Assembly: GCA_034359265.1 (NCBI GenBank)
Contig: CP136890.1
Coordinates: 86,081,501 to 86,145,500 of the forward strand
Source: Canna indica
Lineage: Eukaryota; Streptophyta; Magnoliopsida; Zingiberales; Cannaceae
Direction of reading: 5' to 3'
DNA length: 64,000 nucleotides
The notes under the pieces are model-generated. The model was not told the DNA's origin. It searched no databases and saw only the letters and a program-made list of their open reading frames with translations. The position numbers were made by a program, and so were the translations under genes. Below, in pieces: positions 12,241 to 22,739 of this stretch. The stretch's first letter is position 1. Each line of letters begins with the position of its first letter.

Positions 12241-13060
12241 AAAATAATTTTAATTTATAAAAAATTTATAATAAAATTGGGGCATTAAAGTCTAAAAAAT
12301 ATATTTTCAAACATTTTAATTCATTAGAGATTTTTATATTTTATAAAATTAAATTTAAATTAAAAATTATGAAATATTTTGATGAAAAATATTTTTTTAA
12401 CCACAACAAATCTTTTGTATTTAAAAAAAGATATTTTATTAATTAATTTTTTTTTGAATTATAAAATTATTATAGACTTTGGGTGAAAATCTCTTCTGAT
12501 ACATTAGAGTCTTTCGCCCAAAGTCTATAAAATTAAACTTAAAATAAAAATATTGAAATACTTTTTGTCCAAAATATTTTGATAGACTCTAGTACATTTT
12601 TTATATTATTTATATATATTTGTGAATTAAATTTTATTTTTTATAATTAAAAAATTATTATAAATAAAAGTCTCTAATGAGTTAAAAACTCTTGTGCAAA
12701 GTCTATAATAGATTCATAATTTTTTTTATAAAATATTTTAATTCATGAAATAATTTTTTAATGATACAAAAGATGTACTATGATTCAAAAAAATATTTTA
12801 CATCAATTTTTTTATGATTTTTAATTTTAATTTTAATTTATAGACTTTGTGCAAAAGTCTTTAATGCATCAGGGAGTTTGAAAATATATTTTTTATATTA
12901 TAATATCTCATTTTTATTATATATATATATAATTTTTGATCAAAGTTCTGATTAGAGATTTTGGTCAAGGTAAAATGAGTATATTTTGAGAATTTTGATT
13001 TCAAAAATTCGGATTTGAAATTTTTCTAGCCCAAAAACCGATTTTAGAAAATTGTTGTTT
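12030..13060. repeat. AT-rich foldback element of about 1 kb
   Basis: The outer arms are related by inversion: 12036-12210 (aaaaccgaattttgagagag, then actcattttaccc) and 12940-13055 (ggtaaaatgag, then ccgattttagaaaat). The inside is very AT-rich, includes a (TA)n tract at 12204-12238 and several small hairpins of the tatagactttggg type. A partial relative sits at 11660-11790. Confidence 0.5.
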
Positions 13061-13099
13061 ATATTTTAGTGTAAGACAAAAATTAATATGAGATTAGTA

Positions 13100-13379
13100 C
13101 TCTCTGTTTCATAATAAGTGATTTTTTAGAAATTTTTTAAAATTTTATGTTAAGTGATACTTTAAATTTTTAATATAGTATTAATTATATTTTTATTAAT
13201 TTTAATCTTTAATAAAAATTTTTTTATCACTAGGAGTATAATAATAAAAGCATAAAATTTAAGATTCACCCCTGTAGATAATTTATTTTAAAAAAGAAAA
13301 AAATATTAAAAATTAAATTATTAAATAATATTTTTAATTTACGTGCCCACGGCTAAAAAATCACTTATAAAACGGAGAG
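13100..13379. mobile_element. Stowaway-type MITE
   Basis: Left terminus ctctctgtttcataataagt at 13100 and right terminus ending aaaacggagag at 13379 are inverted repeats of about 30 bp (aagtgattttttag pairs with ctaaaaaatcactt). A TA dinucleotide flanks both ends (13098-13099 and 13380-13381). TA duplication plus CTCYCTCYGT-like ends are the Tc1/mariner Stowaway signature. It lies about 690 bp upstream of the sucrose-phosphate synthase ATG. Confidence 0.85.
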
Positions 13380-13493
13380 TACTTAGAAGACCAAATATAT
13401 GCTGCGTTACATCGTCATTAACTTTTTAAATATCATTTAATACATGGGGAGTCGTGCAATCTCGAGACTTGGGAGTGAAAACTAATCGGCATT

Positions 13494-13505
13494 TGACACG
13501 TGTCA
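13494..13505. promoter_or_regulatory. Palindromic G-box (CACGTG) upstream of the sucrose-phosphate synthase gene
   Basis: The 12-bp perfect palindrome tgacacgtgtca contains the CACGTG core bound by plant bZIP and bHLH factors. It is about 570 bp upstream of the ATG, in the 13380-14070 upstream region where I see no other gene. Regulatory use is inferred from motif and position only. Confidence 0.5.
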
Positions 13506-14070
13506 TCATCATGGTCCGACCTTTTAGTTTTGGCACGTACCTTCCCTCCCCCCATTTGTTTTCTCTGCTATCTATCCATCCCTCATCACGGCTCTCGAGA
13601 GGCCTCTCATTTGCTGCCGCCTCATGAGAGAAGCAAAAATGTTTCCATCATAATGTGTAAAACTTCGAGAAAGCCTTCGCTCTTTTCTTCTCGTTGCACT
13701 AAAGATCTCAACTTTGTGAGTTTGTTGCAGCAAAAAACTAATGTTGCTTCTTTCCGCCTCAGCTTTCCCGTTCACTATTTTTTTCCTTTTATAGAGAAAC
13801 GGACGGGAATTCTACCAGCGCAGCAGTATGGTTGTGGTACATTCTTCGACAGGAAAGCAATCAGTTTTGCTGCCATTTTAGAGGCGAGAGCCAGTTCTCC
13901 GTGCTCTCTCTAAATGAATATTAATGGAAGCTTCTCTTTTTGAGCGGAAGTGTAAGCCTTTTTCGACGAATTGCACTTGAAGTTTTCGACTAAAGCTTGA
14001 ATTTTTATGCATAAAAGAGGTACCTTTAATCGAGGGTTTGAGTTAGCGGATTGGATCGAGAGTGGCGTCC

Positions 14071-17000
14071 ATGGCGGGAAACGAATGGATCAATGGGTAC
14101 CTGGAGGCGATACTCGACAGCGGCGGGGCGATGGCGGACGAGCAGAAAGCGTCGTCGGCACCGGTGGTGAGCGTGAGGGACGGCGGCGGTGGCGTTCACT
14201 TCAATCCTACTAAGTACTTCGTGGAGGAGGTGGTGACCGGCGTCGACGAGAGTGACCTCCACCGGACGTGGATCAAAGTGGTGGCGACGCGCAACTCACG
14301 GGAGAGGAACACGAGGCTTGAGAATATGTGCTGGCGCATATGGCACCTTACTCGGAAGAAGAAGCAGGTGAGCGCATGGCGGCCACGGGGCCAGGCGGCT
14401 TGCATCTCTTCGCAGTTTTTTCCCTTCTTTGGTTGCTCTGTCTTATTGTGTTGTATTTCATATAGTGTTTTCCACTTCGCGTGTACTTACAGATTTGGGC
14501 ACTTTCTTCCTTTTTCTTCTAATTGCTCTTAATTTTGTTGATTGGTTTGTTTGTTTTGGGAGGAAAGAGAATTGGAACTTTTTCTTATGCATATCTATTT
14601 TTTAAATGTAATTTTTTATTGACTTGAAACAGGAAAATTGGATTTTAATAAAATAGTTTAAGATTGAATTGAGTGATGGCAATCTTCAGAATTAAAGTTA
14701 ACAAAGTAAGAATTATTCTTTCCTTTTCTTTGATCTTTCTCTCTTGTGACGAAGCTTTTGTTCTTCTTGAGAAGTCTTAATTTTCTTTTAGCATATTGCT
14801 ATTGCTCGAGTTGTTTTGAAAGTTTTCTGTTAGCTTCCTTAATATCATGACTCATAGTGCCAATGGATTCATATTTCAAATTTAACAATGAGGCTTACTG
14901 AAAATTGAACTACTAATTTGTAGTTGGAATGGGAGGATATTCAAAGGGTGGCAAACCGGAGGTGGGAACAGGAGCAAGGTCGAAGAGATGCCACCGACGA
15001 CATGTCGGAAGATCTCTCAGAAGGCGAAAAGGGTGATATAGTGGGTGAACTGCTGCATATTGAGACACCAAAAAAGATGCTCCAGAGGAACATCTCTGAT
15101 ATCCAGGTCTGGTCTGATGATAACAAGGAGAAAAAGCTCTACATTGTGCTTATCAGGTATATGCTTCTTGTTAAATTTCATTGGATGACCAACTTTTCTA
15201 AAAGCTTAAGCAGTTAGGAAAGAGACCAATCAATGCATTTTATATTCTTAACACTCCCCCTCACTTGTGGGCGGGTGAACTTGAGGAGAATGACCAAAGC
15301 CCAACAAATGGATTGACTTAATTGAGATGGGAGCTATTTTTTTTTAATATTGACGCTAGGAGGATTCAAACCCAGGACTTCCGCTCCCATGTTAAATTTG
15401 ATTGGATGACCAACTTTCCTAAAAGCTTAAGCTCTTAGGAAAGAGACCAATCAATGCATTTTATATTCTTTAACACTTCTTAAAGCAATTGATAATCTGT
15501 CATTCTCTTAAGCAAATTGTGCTTGTATTAGCCTTTACATGTTTATATGCAAAAACTTCATCAAACTTTTTTGTTACTATTGCTGAAAAATAGTCTTACT
15601 TATGCCATTCTCAAAGGTTTTTTGTGGAGTTCTATTGATTTAAAGAATTATTCCCAAACACATGGAATCTACATTGCTTTTTCCAAACCCATAAATTTTC
15701 AAGTTTATTAATCCATCAATACTTTTTTTAAAAGTACATTTCCTGTAATTTGAGAAACAAATGTTCATAAGTTCATAACCAACAAATGCTCTGAGGAATG
15801 ATACATGTTAGTCATGGATAAAGAACCAATCTATGTCATTTGCTGGTTACTTTCAGAAAATTGTTACATCTCTGAACTACCATTGTGTTCATATATGATC
15901 TGACTAAATGTTTCTTCAATCACACTTTCAAATATTAATGTTGATATGTAACTCTGTCTCCTATAAGTACCTTTCAATATCTAATAGATTTTATTTTATT
16001 TTTGAAAATATAAGCTTGCATTTATCAAGAGAGTTGAAAAATACAAGTTAAGGTGAGAAGGGGACGGGGCTACAAAAACACAAAAGGAAGTACAGTGAGA
16101 AACCAACACTAAGAGGACTATCCTAAGTTCAACGTGTGCTTAAAGAGGACGACACCCTCTATCACTATATCGTAAACATTATGTTTGATAACTTCAAAAC
16201 AATGGCCGTTCCTTTCATTCCAAATCTTCCAATGCCAGATCATCAAAGCTTTGAATTTCCGAAGAATGGAACCGCGAGTCTCATTCGAACTGGTATTCCA
16301 AGGAATGTAGTGGAGATTGAAGAAGGGGATCTCACATAGTTGTAACATTCAGTGGCTTCATTTCATCTTCACAACATTCTTTTTGCAGTGTTTTCTTAAA
16401 AATGCAATCTTTTGCCTGCATAATGCTGCTGAGACATCACCATCATGAGGCATAAATTCACTAGGAATTGTATTCCAAGAGACAAACTTCGTTATAAACC
16501 TCTTTTCTGATAAAGAAGATGCTATTCTCTTGTAATTTGGCAAGTGTCATCTTTAGTAACAATCTTCCATCAATTCCTTGAATTAATCCTTTTTCATCAT
16601 TATTTGTTAGCTTACATGGCCTAGTTCGTGGAGAAAATATGGAATTAGGCCGCGACTCAGATACAGGTGGTCAGGTAATAAGAATATCATTTCCATGTCT
16701 TCTTTTGTTTTTATTTTTGAAGTGAAATTGTCATTCCATTTTCAGTTGCCTGAAATTTACAGGTAAAGTATGTGGTGGAGCTTGCCCGAGCACTATCTAT
16801 GATGCCAGGGGTCTACAGGGTTGACCTTTTCACTCGTCAGATAGCATCCCCTGATGTTGACTGGAGCTACGGGGAGCCAACAGAGATGTTAACCTCAGGT
16901 TCTTATGATGCAGAGGGCAATGATGTTGGTGAGAGCGCTGGAGCCTATATCATTCGTATACCTTGTGGTCCAAGGGACAAGTATCTGCGTAAAGAACTGC

Positions 17001-20000
17001 TTTGGCCCTACCTACAAGAATTTGTGGATGGAGCTCTTGCTCACATTCTTAATATGGCAAAGGTGTTGGGCGAGCAGGTTGGCGGAGGACATCCCATGTG
17101 GCCTTATGTGATCCATGGCCATTATGCTGATGCAGGTGATGTTGCTGCTCTTCTTTCGGGCGCCTTGAATGTTCCAATGGTTCTGACAGGCCACTCACTA
17201 GGGAGGAACAAGCTGGAACAACTTCTTAAGCAGGGTCGTCAGTCGAAGAAGGATATCAATGCAACATATAAGATAATGAGGCGCATTGAAGCGGAAGAGC
17301 TCTCTTTGGATGCGTCTGAGCTTGTCATAACAAGCACAAGGCAAGAGATCGATGAGCAGTGGGGACTGTATGATGGTTTTGATGTCAAGCTTGAGCGAAT
17401 TCTGAGGGCAAGGGCCAGGCGCGGTGTTAATTGCCATGGTCGCTATATGCCAAGGATGGTGGTAAGCATTCATGCAGTATTCTTGATTACCAAACAAGAG
17501 ATGATAACATGATCTATGTGCAATGAATTGAATGTTTAGAGTTACAATGATTGTAGTTGAAGTGATGGGACACAATCACATATCCACTATTTCCAACATT
17601 TTCTGCAGTATGAAATGAACTAGATCAACTGATCTGAATTAAAAATGAATACCGCCTTGACCCTTCATTCCTTAAATTGGTTGTGTACTAATAGAAGTAA
17701 CTGATGAAGTCACATGGTTCAATTGTAGATTAGAGTAGACTTCTCATCTTTCTACAAGTTGATTACAACCAATTAACATTTGGTTAAGACATTGGTTGGA
17801 TTTGTATGACTGAATTTTTTTCACTACTTCATGCCACTGAAGTGATAGGTTTTTCTATAATCAGAAAGAGCAAGTATGTTTGATGAAAAATAATTTAATG
17901 TGCTCTAGAAAAGAGGACAAATAGTTGGATACCAGATTAACTGAGTCACTTCTTTTCTCAATTTGAACATTTAGCTACTTATTTCAAGTCTCAATCTAGA
18001 TAATCCATCTTCTGTCACTTTACATGGTTTCAGATTACAGTGGTCTTGAGAAATTAAAATTGCAGATTAACATTTGATGGCAATTTGAATATGCAGGTTA
18101 TTCCTCCTGGCATGGATTTTAGCAATGTAGCAATTCAGGAAGACACAGCTGATGCTGATGGAGATTTAAAGGATCTTATTGGGGCAGATGGAGCTTCACC
18201 TAGATCAGTTCCACCTATATGGGCTGAGGTAAGTACTCTCCAATGATACAAATCCAAATCACTTTTACAGTACATCTGGTTCTTTGGATGTAAGACGAAG
18301 TACCATTTCTGCAGGTTATGCGTTTCTTTACGAATCCTCACAAGCCTATGATCCTGGCTTTATCGAGACCTGACCCTAAGAAGAACATCACCACCCTCTT
18401 GAAAGCCTTCGGAGAATGCCGCTCATTAAGGGAGCTGGCTAATCTTGTAAAACCATTTTGCTCTTTAATCCTGATGGTTTTTCTGTCATAATGGCAATTC
18501 TATTTTAGAAACTGTTCCTTACAACTTATGTAAAATCATAAATGTTATATGAATCAGAAAAAATAGTTCTTTTTGAGGACAAAAATATTTTTTTTAGTAA
18601 TTGTCATGATTTTTCTTCAGTAGTTGGAGAGCTTTCTTGGTAAATTTTCTTCTTTTATGCAGACCTTAATTATGGGGAACAGAGATGACATAGATGAGAT
18701 GTCTGGTGGTAATGCTAGTGTCCTAATAACAGTGTTGAAGCTGATTGATAAGTATGATCTATATGGACTTGTGGCTTACCCCAAGCATCATAAGCAGTCT
18801 GATGTTCCAGAAATCTACAGGCTTGCTGCAAAAACAAAGGTCAATTATGGATTTTGTGAACCTTGATTACTGATTTTGCTAATTATGCCTAGCTAAATGC
18901 AACTTGTTTCTGTTGCAGGGAGTTTTCATTAATCCAGCTCTAGTTGAGCCTTTTGGTCTTACCTTAATTGAGGTGTGTGCGTTTTTTATTTGTCTAAACA
19001 ATTAGCTTGATCAATCTTTGACAACTAATCATCTAAATATGTACAAACTTCAGGCGGCTGCACATGGACTCCCAATGGTGGCCACAAAAAATGGAGGTCC
19101 TGTTGATATTCAAAGGGTAAACAAGTTTCCTCTTTTTCTTTGTCAAATGCACCCTTAGATATCAGTTTTAGAGCTTAAAGGCTGCTTACATGAAATATAA
19201 CACAATTCAAATGATCGGCATAATTCTTATCAGTTTTCATGTATCATCAGGCATTGAACAACGGGTTGCTAGTAGATCCTCATGATCAAAAAGCCATAGC
19301 TGATGCACTAGTGAAACTAGTTTCAGAGAAGAACCTATGGCATGAATGCAGGAAAAATGGGTGGCGAAACATCCATCTCTTCTCATGGCCTGAGCACTGC
19401 AGAACATATCTTACTCGAGTAGCTGCTTGCAGGATGAGGCATCCACAATGGAAGACGGACACTCCTATGGATGATATGTTTGTCGAGGAGTCATTTGGAG
19501 ACTCCTTGACAGATGTACAAGAGTCATCACTCAGGCTTTCAGTCGACGGTGAGAGGAGCTCTCCCACTGCCTCCCTAGAATATGACCCGGTTGAGCTAGA
19601 GAAAGTTGCAGCAGGAAAGAGTGACCTGGAGTTGCAAGATCAAGTCAAGAGAATTTTGAGCAAGATAAAGAAACAGACACCTGAACCACAGGCCATTATC
19701 AACAGCAACAAGCAAAATGAGGCTTCAGGAGCTGCTATTCCCAAGTATCCTCTTCTGCGAAGGCGAAGACGGCTATTTGTCATAGCTGCTGATTGTTATG
19801 ATAGCAGTGGAGCTCCTGATAAGAAAATGCTGCAGGTGATACAGGAGGTCTTTAAGGCTATTAGATCAGACTCTCAGATGTCGAGGATTTCGGGCTTTGC
19901 TCTCTCAACTGCTATGTCCATCTCAGAAGCTCTGAACTTGTTGAAGTTGGCAAAGATTCCACATACAGATTTTGATGCTCTGATATGCAGCAGTGGAAGT

Positions 20001-21206
20001 GAAGTGTACTATCCAGGCACTGCTCAGTGCATGGATGCAGAAGGGAAGTTTTGTGCAGACCCTGACTATGCCACACACATTGAGTATCGCTGGGGCTATG
20101 GTGGTGTGAAGAGGACATTGACAAAGTTGATGAACTCACAAGGTGTTCAAGATGATAAGGCATCTGAGAAGTCTACTGGCATCATAGTGGAAGATATTAA
20201 TTCTAGCAATCCTCACTGTGTTTCATTCATAGTTAAGGATACAACCAAGGTATAACTGTGTCAATTGTAGAGAAGTAAAACTTCCTTGTATTTTTCTTTT
20301 GAATGGCATCCTGAATTGGTTACTGCTCCAGGCGATGCCAGTTGATGATCTCCGTCAGAAGCTTAGAATGCGAGGACTACGATGCCATCTCATGTATTGC
20401 AGGAATGCTACCAGGTTGCAGGTTATTCCTCTGCTGGCATCTCGGTCTCAAGCATTGAGGTATGAGTATATAAATGCAATTTCTCTTTCATAAACCAAGA
20501 TTCGCATAAGAAACTTCACATAATTTTAGATAAATTGACTGGTAGGTTTTTGGTTTATGCTAGGGATATGTCTTAATTTTATGCTCTTCCATACTTCTCT
20601 TTGTAGTGATATAAATGCTAGGGTTTATTGGTGAAAAAATTAAGATGGCATCAAAGCAGGTCTTGTGTTCCAATCTTCTCCAAGTTACAAAATAAAAATT
20701 GTTGTTGCTAGGGTTTGTATGCCGGCTTACACTCAGGGAGAGCCCTCTTATTGTCCAATTAAGTTTTCTTATATATCCAATTAAGTTTTCTAGACAACAA
20801 AGTTGATTTTTTTTGAAAGAAAGCAATTCTTGTATTAGATCAAGAGGTTAGACAACAAAGTTGATGAATTTGCACGTAGGCGACTAATACAGGTCTTGTA
20901 TTGATGAATTTCCTTAGGTACTTATTCGTCCGCTGGGGTTTAAGTGTCACAAACATGTATGTGATTCTTGGAGAGAGAGGTGATACAGATCATGAGGAGC
21001 TGATATCAGGAAACCACAAGACATTGATCATGGAAGGGATTGTGGAGAAGGGTTCTGAAGAGTTACAAAGAACTGCAGGGAGCTACCAGAAGGAAGACAT
21101 TGTTCCAGGAGAGAGCCCTCTTATTGTCTACACAAACAAGGGAATTGTTGCAGAGGAGATCATGAAGGCACTAAAAGAAGCATCCAAAGCTGCCACTGGA
21201 ATGTGA
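14071..21206 (+). CDS. SPS: Sucrose-phosphate synthase (12 exons)
   Basis: Cytosolic enzyme joining UDP-glucose and fructose 6-phosphate to sucrose 6-phosphate, the controlling step of sucrose synthesis. Exons: 14071-14367, 14924-15156, 16611-16674, 16763-17461, 18097-18228, 18315-18446, 18663-18839, 18919-18972, 19054-19116, 19251-20249, 20332-20459, 20918-21206. All junctions are GT-AG and in phase, giving 1088 residues, near the usual family size. It starts [15 protein letters not shown], the conserved N-terminus. The glycosyltransferase core holds GRDSDTGGQ (190-198) and an E-x7-E pair (E588, E596) in [11 protein letters not shown] phosphatase-like C-terminal domain (about 790-1060) lacks the catalytic DxD (AADCYDS instead). 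Ser157 in QRNIS and Ser227 in IASPDVDW match the light-regulation and 14-3-3 sites; the osmotic-stress serine is Asn421. No stop or frameshift was found. Confidence 0.97.
15169..15475 (-). mobile_element. TRIM element (85-bp LTRs) in SPS intron 2
   Basis: Two direct repeats of 85-86 bp (15169-15253 and 15390-15475), each starting TGTTAAATTT and ending TTAACA, surround about 136 bp without coding capacity. The whole is flanked by a perfect 5-bp duplication CTTCT (15164-15168 and 15476-15480), so both ends are certain. A related, more decayed copy at 48213-48385 has a tRNA-Met-like site (tggtatcaaagg) on the minus strand next to its LTR, which sets the orientation. It is 12 bp inside the intron from the exon 2 donor. 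Confidence 0.9.
15995..16560 (-). mobile_element. 5'-truncated LINE remnant in SPS intron 2
   Basis: On the minus strand the frame at 16348-16118 reads [16 protein letters not shown], the W-x-iW-x-eRN-x-rxF signature at the C-terminus of plant L1-type ORF2 proteins; a second frame at 16543-16358 continues upstream of it. A T-rich run near 15985-16001 would be the poly-A end. Frameshifted and incomplete. Confidence 0.75.
20808..20848 (-). mobile_element. 41-bp LINE 3' scrap with 17-bp target duplication in SPS intron 11
   Basis: The 17-bp sequence tagacaacaaagttgat occurs at 20791-20807 and again at 20849-20865. Between them is ttttttttgaaagaaagc followed by cttgtattagatcaagagg, resembling the 3' ends of the LINEs at 30541 and 49332 (poly-T, gaa, then ttattcaagag). 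This is an extremely 5'-truncated target-primed insertion. Confidence 0.85.
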
Positions 21207-21576
21207 TTTGATCGATCAATGAATCCGTAATTTCCCAAGTAAATAATATTTTTGCCTTGTAATTGCAATCAGATATGCTCATGAACATAGAGATATAATT
21301 TGTTGTTGAATGTTCTTTCTAAATTATATTGCTAGCACGGAAATTGGGTATATTCCTATCTTCCACTAGTTATTTTTTGGTGGGGCATTGCAGATACTGT
21401 AAAGATCAATTTCCAAGGACCAAATCAATAGCACACTGAGGGCATGTTTGAGATACTGAATAAGCATCTTATACACTATTATGATAATAAGATATTATGA
21501 TTCCTTTCAATAAGATATAATGATTCATTTGGTTTACTAATTAAGTATAACATAGGATATGTTTTTTTTAATAATA

Positions 21577-21994
21577 GGGAAAATGCCTTATTTAGTCCTT
21601 CAACTATTGCGTATTTTTTACTTTGGTCTCTCAACTAAAAATCCGATCACTCGAGTTCTTAAATTTTCAATCGTCAATAATTTAGTCTCTCCTGTCAATC
21701 AATCATTATAATACTGTTAAATTTTGAATGAAACATAAAATAGCTTTAAGGGAAAAAGCCTTATTTAGCCCCTCAACTATTGCATCTTTTTCACTTTGGT
21801 CCCTCAACTAAAAATGCGATAACATTTTAATACACGTAACCTTTGACACATTGGATAATTTTAACGAGAGTCGACGGTGACGATTTAAGTGATAACGGTG
21901 AATAAATTTGAGAACTCATGTGACTGAATTTTTAGTTGAGGGACCAAAATAAAAAATACACGATAATTGATGGACTAAATAAGGCATTTCCCCC
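21577..21994. mobile_element. TIR MITE with an internal partial copy
   Basis: The left arm (GGGAAAATGCCTTATTTAG and on) and right arm (ctaaataaggcatttcccc) are inverted repeats of at least 60 bp. TAATA flanks both ends (21572-21576 and 21995-21999). A second left arm (agggaaaaagccttattt) begins near 21750, so one copy seems to be inside or fused to another. Confidence 0.7.
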
Positions 21995-22313
21995 TAATAG
22001 AAAAAGTGACTTGCATTCAGATAGGATATTAAAGAGAGGATGTGATAAAATTCTTATTGATCCGGTGTACATCGATTATAATATTAATTTTATATTTTTC
22101 TAATTCTATTTTTTTTCAAATTCATGCACTAAACAAATAAAAATTATATAAATTCATCCCTTATTATTTCCCTCTATTATGTGAAACAACATGCGTAGGA
22201 TAAAACAAGATAGGATAACAGATGAATTTATATATATTATTTGTTTAGTGCATGGATTAGTGCATCCATATAAAATGTCCACGCACCATCCACCGTTTTT
22301 GCTCACAGCTAGG

Positions 22314-22361
22314 ACAGTGGCGGATTCAGGATTTTTGAGTAGTGCAGTCACTTTTTAAATA
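22314..22361. mobile_element. hAT-type terminal sequence
   Basis: cagtggcggattcagg at 22314 matches the common 5'-CAGTGGCGG hAT terminus of plant elements with TTF-finger transposases. It is next to the hAT transposase remnant. A clear inverted partner was not found; a related direct copy is near 28063-28092. Confidence 0.5.
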
Positions 22362-22633
22362 TGGATAACATACAATTTGGTCGCTCAAATATAGCCGGAT
22401 TTTCATAGTGATCCCTAAAAAAAATTGGTCAATGTGGTCCCTCTAAAATATGACTCGGGCAAAATAGTTATGACCCGAGCAAAATAGCCGGGTTTTGATA
22501 CTTGTTGACATTCATGTCAAGGACTATTTTGCCTGAGTCATGTTTTAGAGGGATCACATTGACCGCGTTTTTTTTCTGAGGGACCACTATGAAAACTCGA
22601 CTATATTTGAGGGACCAAATTGTACGTTATCCC
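22362..22633. mobile_element. Mutator-like foldback MITE
   Basis: Left arm (ggataacatacaatttggtc and on, about 100 bp) and right arm (gaccaaattgtacgttatcc) are long inverted repeats. Flanks ttttaaata (22353-22361) and ttttaaaaa (22634-22642) agree at 8 of 9 positions, the duplication length of Mutator-like elements. It is inserted in the hAT-derived region. Confidence 0.8.
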
Positions 22634-22739
22634 TTTTAAAAAATAATAAAAGACACAATTTAAATTTAATACTAAGTTTTATATATGTTCTACAAAATAA
22701 CATAAATTTAATACTAAGCAAAATCTTTTTTCTTCACAA

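Noticed and set aside
13500..13913. 137-codon frame upstream of SPS
   Set aside because: No conserved motif; it lies in the SPS upstream/leader region and starts without a convincing context.
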